Below, in pieces: positions 46,546 through 56,548 of a stretch of 64,000 nt of DNA. Source of the DNA: an uncultured Micrococcales bacterium (GTDB taxonomy: Bacteria > Actinomycetota > Actinomycetes > Actinomycetales > Microbacteriaceae); contig CAIRNX010000040.1 in assembly GCA_903880095.1 (NCBI GenBank), positions 32,530 to 96,529 of the forward strand, written 5' to 3'. A program made the position numbers and the translations under genes. The notes under the pieces are model-generated. The model was not told the DNA's origin. It was given only the letters and a program-made list of their open reading frames with translations, and made no database searches. Each line of letters starts with the position of its first letter. Within the stretch, counting starts at the first letter, position 1.

Positions 46546-47877
46546 GTGACCAAAGCCACCACCACAAACAAGTCCGCTTCGAGCGTGAAAGGTGGTGAAA
46601 CGCTCCGCACATACATCCTCGATACGTCTGTTCTACTTAGCGACCCAAAGGCCCTGTTCCGCTTCAAGGAGCAGTCGGTGGTGATTCCGATCATCGTCAT
46701 CAACGAACTTGAAAAGAAGCGCCACGACCCAGAGATTGGTTACTTCGCTCGCCAGACCCTCAGGTTTCTAGATGACCTTCGCAGTGAACACGAGCGACTC
46801 GATTTTCCTATCGAAGTCGGCGATGGGGGCACGCTTCGCGTTGAACTCAACCACATTGACCAGTCGGTGCTACCGGTCGGCTTTCAGCTGGGCGACAACG
46901 ACTCGAGAATCCTTGCTGTTGCCTTCAACCTAGCCAACGAGGGTCACGACGTAACGGTCGTCTCCCAAGACCTCCCAATGCGCGTCAAGGTTGCCGCCCT
47001 CGGCATGCGCGCCGAGGAATACCGCAACAACATGGCAGTCGACTCCGGCTGGACAGGCGTCTCGGAGCTCGCCATCTCGCCAGATGACATGGCAAAGTTC
47101 TACGACGAAGAGATCTTGAAGACCAAAGAGGTCAAAGACATGCCGGCCAACACCGCACTCATCGTCACCTCGGCTAGAGGTCAAGCGCTAGGGCGCGTGA
47201 CTCCTGAGAAAACCGTCAAGATGGTTCGCGGTGACCGCGACGTCTTCGGTGTTCACGGCCGAAGCGCCGAGCAACGACTCGCCATCGACCTTCTGCTCGA
47301 CCCTGAGGTTGGCATCGTGAGCCTCGGTGGACGCGCCGGAACAGGTAAGTCAGCGCTGGCACTCTGTGCCGCCCTAGAAGCCGTGCTCGAACGACGTGCC
47401 CACAAAAAGATCATGGTGTTCCGCCCGATTTACGCTGTTGGCGGCCAAGACATCGGCTTCTTGCCAGGTACCGAAAACGAGAAGATGAACCCTTGGGGCC
47501 AAGCAATCTTCGACACGCTCGGTGCATTGGTTTCTAAAGAAGTTATCGACCACGTGGTTGAGCGCGGAATCCTAGAAGTCCTCCCACTTACTCACATTCG
47601 CGGTCGATCGCTTCACGACGCCTTCGTTATTGTCGACGAAGCTCAGTCGCTCGAACGCAACGTGCTTCTCACAGTTCTCAGCCGCATCGGCCAAAACTCT
47701 AAGGTTGTGCTCACCCACGACGTCGCCCAGCGCGACAACCTGCGAGTCGGTCGCCACGACGGTATCGCCGCGGTTATCGAAGCGCTGAAAGGCCAAAGCC
47801 TCTTTGGTCACATCACTCTAACCAGGTCGGAGCGCTCAGCCATTGCTGCGCTGGTCACCGACCTGCTAGATAATTAG
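46546..47877 (+). CDS. PIN + PhoH family ATPase/ribonuclease-like protein, GTG start
   Basis: [19 protein letters not shown] (PIN) and [50 protein letters not shown] (PhoH). Confidence 0.93.
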   Translation: MTKATTTNKSASSVKGGETLRTYILDTSVLLSDPKALFRFKEQSVVIPIIVINELEKKRHDPEIGYFARQTLRFLDDLRSEHERLDFPIEVGDGGTLRVELNHIDQSVLPVGFQLGDNDSRILAVAFNLANEGHDVTVVSQDLPMRVKVAALGMRAEEYRNNMAVDSGWTGVSELAISPDDMAKFYDEEILKTKEVKDMPANTALIVTSARGQALGRVTPEKTVKMVRGDRDVFGVHGRSAEQRLAIDLLLDPEVGIVSLGGRAGTGKSALALCAALEAVLERRAHKKIMVFRPIYAVGGQDIGFLPGTENEKMNPWGQAIFDTLGALVSKEVIDHVVERGILEVLPLTHIRGRSLHDAFVIVDEAQSLERNVLLTVLSRIGQNSKVVLTHDVAQRDNLRVGRHDGIAAVIEALKGQSLFGHITLTRSERSAIAALVTDLLDN

Positions 47878-47880
47878 TGC

Positions 47881-48252
47881 ATGACCAATCCTGAGATTCA
47901 GAACCTCATCGATGACTACTTCGAAGTCATCCACGCGCAAGACATGGAGCTGTTCGACCGTGTCTTTCACCCGAGTTGCTGCCTATATAGCGCTCAGGGT
48001 GGCGAGCTAGTTCTTCGCCCATACGCGGTCTATCGCGATCAGGTGGCCAACCGTCAGTCTCCTAAAGAGCTTGGAAACACCCGACGCGACCAGGTTTTGA
48101 TGATCGATCAGATTTCTGACGCTCTCGCTCTCGTGCGCGTGCAGTTAGAAATGTTCGGGGGAGTCATGCAGGACTACCTAAACATCGTTTACCTAGACGG
48201 CAAATGGGTCGTCATGGCAAAGATGTACGAGCGCGTCGGTGACGCAGCCTAA
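47881..48252 (+). CDS. NTF2-like / SnoaL-like (putative lumazine-binding) protein
   Basis: IQNLIDDYFEVIHAQDMELFDRVFHPSCCLYS...DYLNIVYLDGKWVVMAKMYE. Confidence 0.75.
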   Translation: MTNPEIQNLIDDYFEVIHAQDMELFDRVFHPSCCLYSAQGGELVLRPYAVYRDQVANRQSPKELGNTRRDQVLMIDQISDALALVRVQLEMFGGVMQDYLNIVYLDGKWVVMAKMYERVGDAA

Positions 48253-48619
48253 AGCACTGACCAAGACCAAGCTCGCCATCGGTGCGGGCTCGGTTGCGCT
48301 AGCCGCAGCCTTCGTTCAGTTTGTGCCAAAACAGTTTTGGTTCAAATGCCCGATTCACGCAGTAACTGGGCTTTATTGCCCAGGCTGTGGGGGTCAGCGT
48401 TGGTTTGCCTCAATACTTCACGGCGACTTCAACTCAGCCTGGCATTACAACCAACTCTTGAGCCTCAGCCCCATTTTGTTCGGCGCATACCTTTTGATTA
48501 CGAAGCTCAAACCCGGCCCAAAGGTCGAGCTGGTCACCCTGAGTGTCTTGCTCGCCGTTACGGCTGCGTTTATGGTCTGGCGCAACTTGCCGACTCAGGC
48601 GGCTTACCTCACCCAATAA
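48239..48619 (+). CDS. DUF2752 membrane protein, GTG start
   Basis: WFKCPIHAVTGLYCPGCGGQRWFASILHGDFNSAWHYN motif. Confidence 0.88.
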   Translation: MTQPKALTKTKLAIGAGSVALAAAFVQFVPKQFWFKCPIHAVTGLYCPGCGGQRWFASILHGDFNSAWHYNQLLSLSPILFGAYLLITKLKPGPKVELVTLSVLLAVTAAFMVWRNLPTQAAYLTQ

Positions 48620-48667
48620 CTGGGGATAACTAGGTTCGCCTGCTGGCAAAACTTCTAGCCTTGCGAG

Positions 48668-49114
48668 ATGTTTCAGTTGCTCGGCGCCGCCTACCTCGCC
48701 ATCTTCACTATTCCGCTTGTGGTTATCGACCTACGTGAACGGAGGTTGCCAAACAAGATCACGCTGCCCGCAATCGCGCTGACCTTTATCGGTTTGCTAT
48801 TGGCTTGGGATTGGCCAAAATTTGGAGTTGCAACGATTTGCGCTGCCGTGGTGTTCGGGGCCGGCACGCTGCTTAGCTTCAAAGGCTGGCTCGGAATGGG
48901 TGACGTGAAGCTGTTGGTGCCGATAGGGCTAACACTCGGCTGGTTTGGTTGGCAGCTGTTGGCCATCGGTTTGGGAGTCGCATTCATGGCCGCGGGGCTA
49001 TTTGTTCTTGTGCGCCTAGCCATGCGAAAGATAACGGCAACAAGCACAATCGCGCTCGGGCCATTCCTCTTGTTTGGCTTCTGGTTTTCGATCGTGGCCA
49101 ATTTTCTCAACTGA
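48668..49114 (+). CDS. Prepilin peptidase (A24-like) membrane protein
   Basis: IDLRERRLPNKITLPA and GWLGMGDVKLLVPIGLTLG (GxGDxK-like). Confidence 0.88.
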   Translation: MFQLLGAAYLAIFTIPLVVIDLRERRLPNKITLPAIALTFIGLLLAWDWPKFGVATICAAVVFGAGTLLSFKGWLGMGDVKLLVPIGLTLGWFGWQLLAIGLGVAFMAAGLFVLVRLAMRKITATSTIALGPFLLFGFWFSIVANFLN

Positions 49115-49207
49115 TCTCTCAGTGAATGCTCAGGTTTCACTCTAGATTCCCGAAGATTCCCTTGCCATACTTTGGTTAGTAAGATCCTAAAGAACTGAGA
49201 GGCACCA

Positions 49208-50680
49208 ATGTTTTTCACTTACCTCGGCCGCGAGCTGACCAAGAGAAAGCGCCAAAGCGCCTTGGTTGCAACAGGTCTCGCCATTGCCATCGCTTTAGTC
49301 GTGGTTGTCAACTCAGTTTCGGGTGGCATTAAGGCTGCTCAGGCACAAGCACTCAGCGGACTTTATGGAATAGGCACCGACATCAGTGTTTCTAAGGCAG
49401 CGACTCCTGGTGACTTCGGTCACAAGTTCAATATCGGTGGCTCCGATGGCCGCACGAGTGGAGCAAAACGCACCTTTAGCAAGTCTCAGCTTCGCACCGA
49501 ACCCTTCGTAGGCACGGTTACCGACACGCAGCTCAACGCCATCAATAAGGTTTCTGGGGTCACCGCTTCGGTAGCAACGCTGAAGCTCAATAGCGTCACC
49601 TTCAACGGCACCTTGCCTACCTTCAGCCAGGGTGGCAGACAAAGTGGTATGCAGGGCGGATCTTTCGGTGGTTCAAACATGCCAGCTCCACCAACCGGGG
49701 GCAGCGACGGAGCAGGCGGCTCGTCGTTCAGTGTGACATCCTTCACCGTTGAAGGCGTTTCGGTGACATCTTCTAAAGTCGGGCCACTGGCTTCGGTTAG
49801 CGTGAAGAGCGGTCGCAATTTCACAGCAAAAGACTCAGGCTCAGACGTAGCAGTTGTCGACTCCAGCTATGCGAGCACAAACGCCATCAAGTTAGGCAAA
49901 ACGCTGACTCTAGGCGGCAAAACCTTCACCGTTGTAGGAATCTTGGCTTCAACCTCGACTGCCTCGAGCACACCTTCGAATGTTTATATTCCTATCGATG
50001 TGGCTCAAACACTGAGCTCTAATGCAGGCGTTTATACAAACGTGTATGTCTCGGCAAATAGTTCGACAAACCTAAGTTCAATCAAGACAGCTATTCTCAG
50101 GGCAGTCCCTGGCCTCACAGTGAAAACCTCCTCGGAGTTAGCTTCCACGGTCGGCGGATCACTTGCAACGGCCTCTTCGTTGGTCAATGACATGGGCGGG
50201 TGGTTGAGCGTAATCGTGCTTTTGGCAGCTTTTGGTACCTCGATCCTGTTCACAACTTCGGGTGTAAACCGCAGAATTCGTGAATTCGGGACGCTCAAGG
50301 CGATCGGTTGGCGTTCGGGTCGAGTGGTCGGCCAAGTGGTCGGTGAGTCTCTGGTGAACGGCCTCATTGGTGGTATCGCAGGGTTAGGTCTTGGCTTGGC
50401 AGGAGTTTGGGCTGTGAACAATTGGGCGCCATCGCTTTCTGCCTCGGTCGCTCAGGCAACAAACGGTTTTGGCGGAGGGCCTGGAGGGTTCGGCGGGCAC
50501 TTCGGCATTGCAAAGGCTGCCAATTCGGGCGTGAACATCGCTTTGCATGCCACGGTAGACCCAACGATGATCTTCGTCGCCATCGGCTTCGCGGTTCTTG
50601 GCGGCCTACTCGCAGGAGCTTTCGGTGGTCTTCGGGCCGCGAGACTAAGCCCGTCTGAAGCCCTTAGAAGTTTTGAGTAG
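49208..50680 (+). CDS. MacB/FtsX-type ABC transporter permease with Gly/Ser-rich extracellular insertions
   Basis: N-terminal TM, large extracellular domain, FGTSILFTTSGVNRRIREFGTLKAIGWRSGRVVGQVVGESLVNGLIGG; C-terminal LRAARLSPSEALRSFE. Confidence 0.92.
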   Translation: MFFTYLGRELTKRKRQSALVATGLAIAIALVVVVNSVSGGIKAAQAQALSGLYGIGTDISVSKAATPGDFGHKFNIGGSDGRTSGAKRTFSKSQLRTEPFVGTVTDTQLNAINKVSGVTASVATLKLNSVTFNGTLPTFSQGGRQSGMQGGSFGGSNMPAPPTGGSDGAGGSSFSVTSFTVEGVSVTSSKVGPLASVSVKSGRNFTAKDSGSDVAVVDSSYASTNAIKLGKTLTLGGKTFTVVGILASTSTASSTPSNVYIPIDVAQTLSSNAGVYTNVYVSANSSTNLSSIKTAILRAVPGLTVKTSSELASTVGGSLATASSLVNDMGGWLSVIVLLAAFGTSILFTTSGVNRRIREFGTLKAIGWRSGRVVGQVVGESLVNGLIGGIAGLGLGLAGVWAVNNWAPSLSASVAQATNGFGGGPGGFGGHFGIAKAANSGVNIALHATVDPTMIFVAIGFAVLGGLLAGAFGGLRAARLSPSEALRSFE

Positions 50681-50692
50681 AAAGAAAACCAA

Positions 50693-51370
50693 ATGTACTT
50701 TTTGAGTGAAGTTACAAAAACCTATAAAGGCAAGCGCGGTTTAGTGAAGGCTGCCGACGGAATCAACCTAGAAATCAATTCCGGTGAAATGATTTCGATT
50801 CAAGGCCCGACCGGTGGCGGCAAATCAACTCTGTTGCAGCTTCTAGGCGCCCTAGATAAGCCAACCTCAGGAAGTGTGGTTTTCGGCGACCAACCGATGC
50901 AGAGCATGAGTGACCGAGAATTGGCCGACCTACGTTCAGAGAAGATCGGTTTCGTGTTTCAAAGCTTCAATCTGATCCCCACACTGACCGCTCTCGAGAA
51001 TGTAGAGATGGCACTTGTTCCGCTTGGAATCTCTAAGGCCGAGCGCATAAGTCGTTCTCTAGCTGCTCTCGAATCGGTTGGCCTAGGTGACCGATCGTCT
51101 CACCTGCCAAGCGAGCTCTCGGGTGGGCAGCAACAAAGAGTGGCCATCGCACGCGCTTTGGTTAAGGACCCATCGGTGTTGCTCGCCGATGAGCCCACCG
51201 GAAACCTAGACGAGGCGACTCGTGACGAAATCGTTGGTTTGCTTGTGAAGCTTTGGAAAGAGAAGGGCATCACGTTGATTATCGTCACCCACGATAGCCA
51301 CATTGCCAAAAAGGCTCAGCGTCACCTCACCATCAAAGACGGAAAAGTCTCTGAGAAAAAAGTGGCCTAA
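50693..51370 (+). CDS. ABC transporter ATP-binding protein (MacB/LolD type)
   Basis: GPTGGGKSTLLQLLGALDKPTSG, LSGGQQQRVAIARALVKDPSVLLADEPTGNLD. Confidence 0.95.
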   Translation: MYFLSEVTKTYKGKRGLVKAADGINLEINSGEMISIQGPTGGGKSTLLQLLGALDKPTSGSVVFGDQPMQSMSDRELADLRSEKIGFVFQSFNLIPTLTALENVEMALVPLGISKAERISRSLAALESVGLGDRSSHLPSELSGGQQQRVAIARALVKDPSVLLADEPTGNLDEATRDEIVGLLVKLWKEKGITLIIVTHDSHIAKKAQRHLTIKDGKVSEKKVA

Positions 51371-51380
51371 TTTAGCCCAA

Positions 51381-52316
51381 CTATTTGGTTGCGCGTTTAC
51401 GCAACAGGCTGCTGCTCATCACCCCGAGGCCAGTAACAATCGCTGCGAAGCCGAATAGGTTCATGTTGGTGCCGGCTGCACCTGTCTCGGCAAGGGTCGG
51501 CTTGGCTGCTGCTGCGGACTTCCAGCGGAGAATCACTTGGCCGTCTGATCCGTGAGCAGAAGTGTTTGTTGATATTTCGCTCGAAGCCATGGTCACGACA
51601 AGGTTCGCACCTGAGCCAACATCCAGACCAGATGGCATCGCTGTGTCGAGTTGGGCAATGCCACCTTCGCCAAAGTTTTGGTCTAGGTCACTGAAGATTG
51701 TTGGCACGGCCGAGCCTGCGCTGTCGACGTCGCCGTTGTGCGGGTTGACGCCGTGGCCCTCGTGGCCGGTGCAGGCAACCGAAAGGTCATTGATATCTGC
51801 TGCGGTGCGGGCACCGTTGCCGACGCCAAGTTGACCCATGTAGCCGGTGAAGTTGCACTTGTGGTCTCTTGCGTTGGTAACGCCGCCAAAAGCAACGCCG
51901 GACTGGCTTCCCGAGTTTACGCTCGAGTCTCCGCCTGCGTTTACTTCGGAGCCGGTAGGGTTCGATGCTCCGCCAAGTCCAACGTGAATAGCCAGAGGAA
52001 GCGTCAACGACGCCGTGAGGTCGGTAAATTTCACCTGGCCACCGTTTCCGGCGTAGCCTGAGGCGCCGTCGAAAATGTCGACGCCAGAACCTGCTCCCGC
52101 GACCAATGAATAAAGTTCCGTTGCCGAGCTCGGAACGTTGAAGCCGAAGTCTCCTGGGGTGCTAAAAGCAACTTGGCAATAGTCGCCGCCTTGGGTCAGC
52201 GTGCCACCGGCTGGCGCTGTGCCACAGTCAATTGCCGCTGTTGCTGGCGATGCAATCATGGTTGTTCCGAGGCCGATCAAGCCAATGCTGAACGTAGCGA
52301 TTCCTGTTTTACGCAT
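51381..52316 (-). CDS. Secreted Gly-rich surface protein with C-terminal LAETG sortase signal; start ATG at 52316
   Basis: Signal MRKTGIATFSIGLIGLGTTMIASPATAA; C-terminus KPTLAETGAAGTNMNLFGFAAIVTGLGVMSSSLLRKRATK. Confidence 0.85.
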   Translation of the reverse strand: MRKTGIATFSIGLIGLGTTMIASPATAAIDCGTAPAGGTLTQGGDYCQVAFSTPGDFGFNVPSSATELYSLVAGAGSGVDIFDGASGYAGNGGQVKFTDLTASLTLPLAIHVGLGGASNPTGSEVNAGGDSSVNSGSQSGVAFGGVTNARDHKCNFTGYMGQLGVGNGARTAADINDLSVACTGHEGHGVNPHNGDVDSAGSAVPTIFSDLDQNFGEGGIAQLDTAMPSGLDVGSGANLVVTMASSEISTNTSAHGSDGQVILRWKSAAAAKPTLAETGAAGTNMNLFGFAAIVTGLGVMSSSLLRKRATK

Positions 52317-53721
52317 GCTGTCCTTCAATAAGTGCACTGAGTGCCCGTCGGTCGATTTTATCGACCAAATTTCGCGGAAGTTCGTCTAAACGCAGGTATT
52401 CAGATATCTGAAGCGTTGGCAACAGCCGCCGCACTCTGTCTATCGTCACCTCTGGTTTTGGTGGGTTGGTAGAAACGAAAGCCAAACCGACCCTGGTTTC
52501 ACCCTCGGTTGTAAATGTGAAGCTTGCCACCTCGTCGAAGAGACCAGTTTTTGTTAGCCAAGTATCGAGTGTGAGCAAGTTGAATTTATTGCCGGAGACA
52601 TTGACCATATCGTCAGATCTCCCAGCCAAGCGAAGAGTGCCTCCGGGGCTGAGAGCACCCAAATCGCCCGGGTAAAACCAGCCGTCGTGAAAGCCGGAGC
52701 GTGGGTCACTCTCGATGAGCCAATAGTCATCCGGTTGCCGGTTTTTGCGGTACCTAATGTGGCCCACCGTTTCGCTATCAACCTTCTGGCCGAAATCATC
52801 GACAATTTCAACGATTGCATCCGGCACGACCAAGCCAACGCAATTTGGTTCTTCAGGTTCAAAGGCACCAATTGCCGCAGAACCTAATTCGCTCGAACCG
52901 TAAACGTACTCGGGTTCAACCTCAAACACTCGCCGACACTTAGTGGTCAAAGATTCGGCCATCAGACTGCCGCCAACCAAAACCTGCTTGAGTTTGATTT
53001 CTTGGTCTTCGGCTGCCTCTACTAAGTCCCTAAGTCGCGCGGGTGAGGTTTCTAAGACTTCGATTGCATGATCGACGATTAGTTTTAAATTAGCTGCGGG
53101 GTTGCTCGCCACATAAAAAGTTTGGCCGTATTCGATTGCCCAAAACAACGCAATTGTTCCGGTTATCGTGTCGAGGCCGAGCAATGAGAAACCGTTAGGG
53201 TTTCTTCGCCAATTCTGCATTGCAGAGGCAGTACGAACGGGCAGCAGGCCTGCGGTCAGTGGAACACCCTTTGGCGTGCCAGTCGTGCCACTCGAGAAAA
53301 CAAGTCGAACTAATTGATTTTGGGTAATAGGTTCGGGTTCGAGGTGCTTCGAAATCGCGCCGAGTCCTTGCATGAACTGAGCGTCGATCACTACCCGGCT
53401 CAGGTTATTCGACAGGCGACTATGTTCTTGAGTGACTAGAAAATCAATGGCGTTGCCGTAGGTGCTCAAGATGACCTGCGAGCCCGTGAGCGAAGCAGCT
53501 CCAAGGTGCGCCAGAGCGAGAATAACAACTGCTTCAAGCTCGGGGGCTAGCTCTACTGCGACGACCGAACCTTTGCTTATGCCGGCTTTGCGTAGAGCGC
53601 CACTAAACCGCGCAACGTTTTCGGAAAGGTCTCGGTAGGTCATCTTCACCGACGAAGACACCAAAGCCAAAGAGTCTGGCTGAGATTCAGCCAGACTCCT
53701 GAGCTTTGAAGCGGGGTTCAC
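52309..53721 (-). CDS. AMP-dependent synthetase/ligase (adenylate-forming enzyme), GTG start
   Basis: LVRLVFSSGTTGTPKGVPLTA, YVYGSSELGSAAIG, YPGDLGALSPGGTLRLAGRSDDMVNVSGNKF, terminal LVDKIDRRAL. Confidence 0.92.
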   Translation of the reverse strand: MNPASKLRSLAESQPDSLALVSSSVKMTYRDLSENVARFSGALRKAGISKGSVVAVELAPELEAVVILALAHLGAASLTGSQVILSTYGNAIDFLVTQEHSRLSNNLSRVVIDAQFMQGLGAISKHLEPEPITQNQLVRLVFSSGTTGTPKGVPLTAGLLPVRTASAMQNWRRNPNGFSLLGLDTITGTIALFWAIEYGQTFYVASNPAANLKLIVDHAIEVLETSPARLRDLVEAAEDQEIKLKQVLVGGSLMAESLTTKCRRVFEVEPEYVYGSSELGSAAIGAFEPEEPNCVGLVVPDAIVEIVDDFGQKVDSETVGHIRYRKNRQPDDYWLIESDPRSGFHDGWFYPGDLGALSPGGTLRLAGRSDDMVNVSGNKFNLLTLDTWLTKTGLFDEVASFTFTTEGETRVGLAFVSTNPPKPEVTIDRVRRLLPTLQISEYLRLDELPRNLVDKIDRRALSALIEGQHA

Positions 53722-55109
53722 TATTGGGCAGGCCTTGTCATCGACAAAACGTCGAGTGCCCTATCGAGCTGCTCCATGGTGAGTTTCTCGCCATCAACGT
53801 AGCCGAGCTCGATCGTTGCTTCGCGAACCGTGATTGCCTTTTTGACGGCGTGCTTGGCGATCTTTGCTGCCGCTTCGTAGCCGATGTACTTGTTGAGCGG
53901 GGTGACGATGCTTGGGCTCGACTCTGCAAGTGCGAGTGAACGCTCGACGTTGGCTTCGAGGCCCTTTACTGTCTTGTCTGCCAAGAGTCGAAGCGAGTTG
54001 CTGAGAAGGCGGATGCTCTCGAGCAGCGCGTTACCCATTACCGGAATCGCTACGTTGAGCTCGAAGTTGCCGGTTGCACCTGCCCAGGCGACGGTTGAGT
54101 CGTTGCCGATAACTCTTGCGCAAACCATCATTACGGCTTCAGGAACAACCGGGTTGACCTTGCCCGGCATGATGCTCGAGCCAGGCTGAAGGTCTGGAAT
54201 GTGAAGTTCGCCAAGTCCGGCGTTTGGGCCCGAGCCCATCCAGCGAAGGTCGTTGTTGATCTTGGTGAGGCTGATGGCTAGAACGCGTAGAGCGCCAGAC
54301 GCCTCGACGAGGCCGTCACGTGCACCCTGGGCTTCGAAGTGGTTGCGAGCCTCGGTGATTGGCAGGCCAGTCTCTTTGGCAAGTAGGCGAATGACTTCTT
54401 GAGGGAATCCCTTAGGGGTGTTGATGCCGGTGCCAACGGCGGTGCCGCCAAGCGGAACCTCTGCGGTGCGAGCGATGGTGCTCTCTACGCGCTCGATAGC
54501 GTAGCGAATCTGGGCTGCGTAACCGCCGAACTCTTGGCCAAGGGTGACCGGGGTGGCGTCCATAAGGTGTGTGCGGCCCGCCTTCACAACCGTCTTCCAA
54601 AGCTCGGCCTTTTCTTCTAGAGCTTTGGCTAGATAGTCGAGTGCGGGTAGTAAGTCGTGAATTAGGGCTGCGGTGACGGCAACGTGAACGCTGGTTGGGA
54701 ACACGTCGTTCGATGACTGGCTGGCGTTGACGTGGTCGTTTGGGTGAACCTCAGCGCCAAGAATCTGGGTGGCAAGGGTTGCCAAAACCTCGTTCATGTT
54801 CATGTTTGATGAGGTGCCCGAGCCGGTCTGGAAGATGTCGACAGGGAATTCGCCGTCGTGGTTGCCTGCCGCCACTGCGTCGGCTGCCTGCGAGATTGCG
54901 TCGGCGATCTTGGCGTCGAGGACTCCCAGCGCTGCGTTGGCGTGAGCGGCTGCCTTCTTGATGCGGGCCAAAGCGGCGATGTGGGCGCGCTCAAGGGTTG
55001 TTCCGCTGATAGGGAAGTTCTCGACTGCGCGCTGGGTCTGGGCGCGGTAGAGGGCGTTTACGGGTACTTTGACCTCGCCCATGGTGTCGTGCTCGATACG
55101 GTATTCCAC
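53721..55109 (-). CDS. fumC: Class II fumarate hydratase
   Basis: [48 protein letters not shown]. Confidence 0.96.
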   Translation of the reverse strand: MEYRIEHDTMGEVKVPVNALYRAQTQRAVENFPISGTTLERAHIAALARIKKAAAHANAALGVLDAKIADAISQAADAVAAGNHDGEFPVDIFQTGSGTSSNMNMNEVLATLATQILGAEVHPNDHVNASQSSNDVFPTSVHVAVTAALIHDLLPALDYLAKALEEKAELWKTVVKAGRTHLMDATPVTLGQEFGGYAAQIRYAIERVESTIARTAEVPLGGTAVGTGINTPKGFPQEVIRLLAKETGLPITEARNHFEAQGARDGLVEASGALRVLAISLTKINNDLRWMGSGPNAGLGELHIPDLQPGSSIMPGKVNPVVPEAVMMVCARVIGNDSTVAWAGATGNFELNVAIPVMGNALLESIRLLSNSLRLLADKTVKGLEANVERSLALAESSPSIVTPLNKYIGYEAAAKIAKHAVKKAITVREATIELGYVDGEKLTMEQLDRALDVLSMTRPAQ

Positions 55110-55126
55110 GTTGAAACCTTTCGGAG

Positions 55127-55756
55127 TTAGTTGATGTCACCAATAGTGACGATTGGGTGAATCTCGCCTGCGCTCAGGCGATAGTTTGCACCGACGACAC
55201 CCAATTTACCCGCCTTTACGGCGTTGGCGATCAGGGTCGAACGGGTCAAAAGCTCGTTGATGGTGTCTTGCACGTGAAGCTCCGTGATGTCGTCGATGTC
55301 GAACTTGCCGGCACGGTTTGCCTCTTCAACTGTTGGCTGAATCCGGGCAACTAGGTTGTGAATGAATTCACCCTCAGAGACGAGCTTGCCCTCGGTTGAG
55401 TCGATGGTTGCGCGAATGGCGCCGCACTCGTCGTGGCCCAACACCAAGATCAGGGGAGTGCCCAAAACCTCGACCGCGTATTCGAGCGATCCGATGATCG
55501 TCTCGGCGAGAACCTGACCGGCGTTGCGAACAACGAAAAGGTCTCCGAGACCAACGTCGAAGATGATCTCTGCGCTCAGGCGGCTGTCGGCGCAACCAAA
55601 AAGGGCTGCGAAAGGCTTCTGCTGAAGAGCAATAGCGGTTCTGCGGTCGGCGTCTTGGTTCGGGTGTTCGCGGCTCTCGGTTACGAAACGGTGGTTACCT
55701 TCTTTGAGCGCATTCCATGCCTCGCGCGGCGTTTGTGGCCGCTGACTAGTTGACAA
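55127..55756 (-). CDS. Beta-class carbonic anhydrase, TTG start with AAAGGAGG SD
   Basis: [40 protein letters not shown]. Confidence 0.94.
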   Translation of the reverse strand: MSTSQRPQTPREAWNALKEGNHRFVTESREHPNQDADRRTAIALQQKPFAALFGCADSRLSAEIIFDVGLGDLFVVRNAGQVLAETIIGSLEYAVEVLGTPLILVLGHDECGAIRATIDSTEGKLVSEGEFIHNLVARIQPTVEEANRAGKFDIDDITELHVQDTINELLTRSTLIANAVKAGKLGVVGANYRLSAGEIHPIVTIGDIN

Positions 55757-56324
55757 TCTGTGCCTCCTTTGACTCGATGGAACTCGCTAGCAAATCGAAG
55801 TCCTTGGTCGAGGCGTTGCCAAACAAAATGACGTATTCATTTGGCTTGATGGTGAGCACGCGCACGTAGTCCCAGTCTTTTACGGGGTCGTGCTTCTCGA
55901 TCGATGTGTAGACGTCCCAGTGACCCGAATCCTTAGCCGGAATCGCGCCGGTCAGCTCATCGCCTTGGAGCTTTAGTGCCAGCCAGGTTGGGTTTCCGCC
56001 AAAGCCCTGAATCATGCCGATGTATTCGTTTTTCGGGCCGACAAAGCCAGCGGTGAAGGCCGGAACCGTGTCGGCTGGTTTAGCTGCCCAAGAGGCGCTG
56101 TTCGACCACCAGCCTCGGGGTAGGTCAGGCGCGATGATTTTGAAATTCGACGACTTAGCAGCGTCTCTTGCGATTGCAACGTAGTCGACGTGTTGAATTT
56201 TGCTGGTGTCGTCGCGCGGAACCATCAAGACGATGGCGAGAACGAGCCCGAGGGTTGCCAGCAACGACAGAGCGAGGTTTATGACGGTTTGTCTTGCTCG
56301 GCGCTGTGCTGCTGCGTCGCTCAC
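55746..56324 (-). CDS. DUF4245 family protein
   Basis: RARQTVINLALSLLATLGLVLAIVLMVPR...RGWWSNSASWAAKP...TGFVGPKNEYIGMIQGF-type sequence; between carbonic anhydrase and xseB. Confidence 0.85.
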   Translation of the reverse strand: MSDAAAQRRARQTVINLALSLLATLGLVLAIVLMVPRDDTSKIQHVDYVAIARDAAKSSNFKIIAPDLPRGWWSNSASWAAKPADTVPAFTAGFVGPKNEYIGMIQGFGGNPTWLALKLQGDELTGAIPAKDSGHWDVYTSIEKHDPVKDWDYVRVLTIKPNEYVILFGNASTKDFDLLASSIESKEAQIVN

Positions 56325-56536
56325 TCGGCAGAATCCTTCAAGGTTGCCTCAATTTTTTTGCGTGCGCCAGAAAGTAGCGCCTCGCAGTGCTTGGCCAGAG
56401 CCTCGCCGCGCTCCCAAAGCTTCATGCTGTCTTCGAGAGTCACGCTGCCGGCCTCGAGTTCGCCAAGCACACGGGTGAGTTCGTCACGAGCTTGCTCGTA
56501 GCTAAGCTCTGCGATGTCGTTCTTCTTCTCGGCCAT
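56321..56536 (-). CDS. xseB: Exodeoxyribonuclease VII small subunit
   Basis: LSYEQARDELTRVLGELEAGSVTLEDSMKLWERGEALAKHCEALLSGARKKIE. Confidence 0.93.
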   Translation of the reverse strand: MAEKKNDIAELSYEQARDELTRVLGELEAGSVTLEDSMKLWERGEALAKHCEALLSGARKKIEATLKDSAE

Positions 56537-56548
56537 TAGTTCTCCAGT

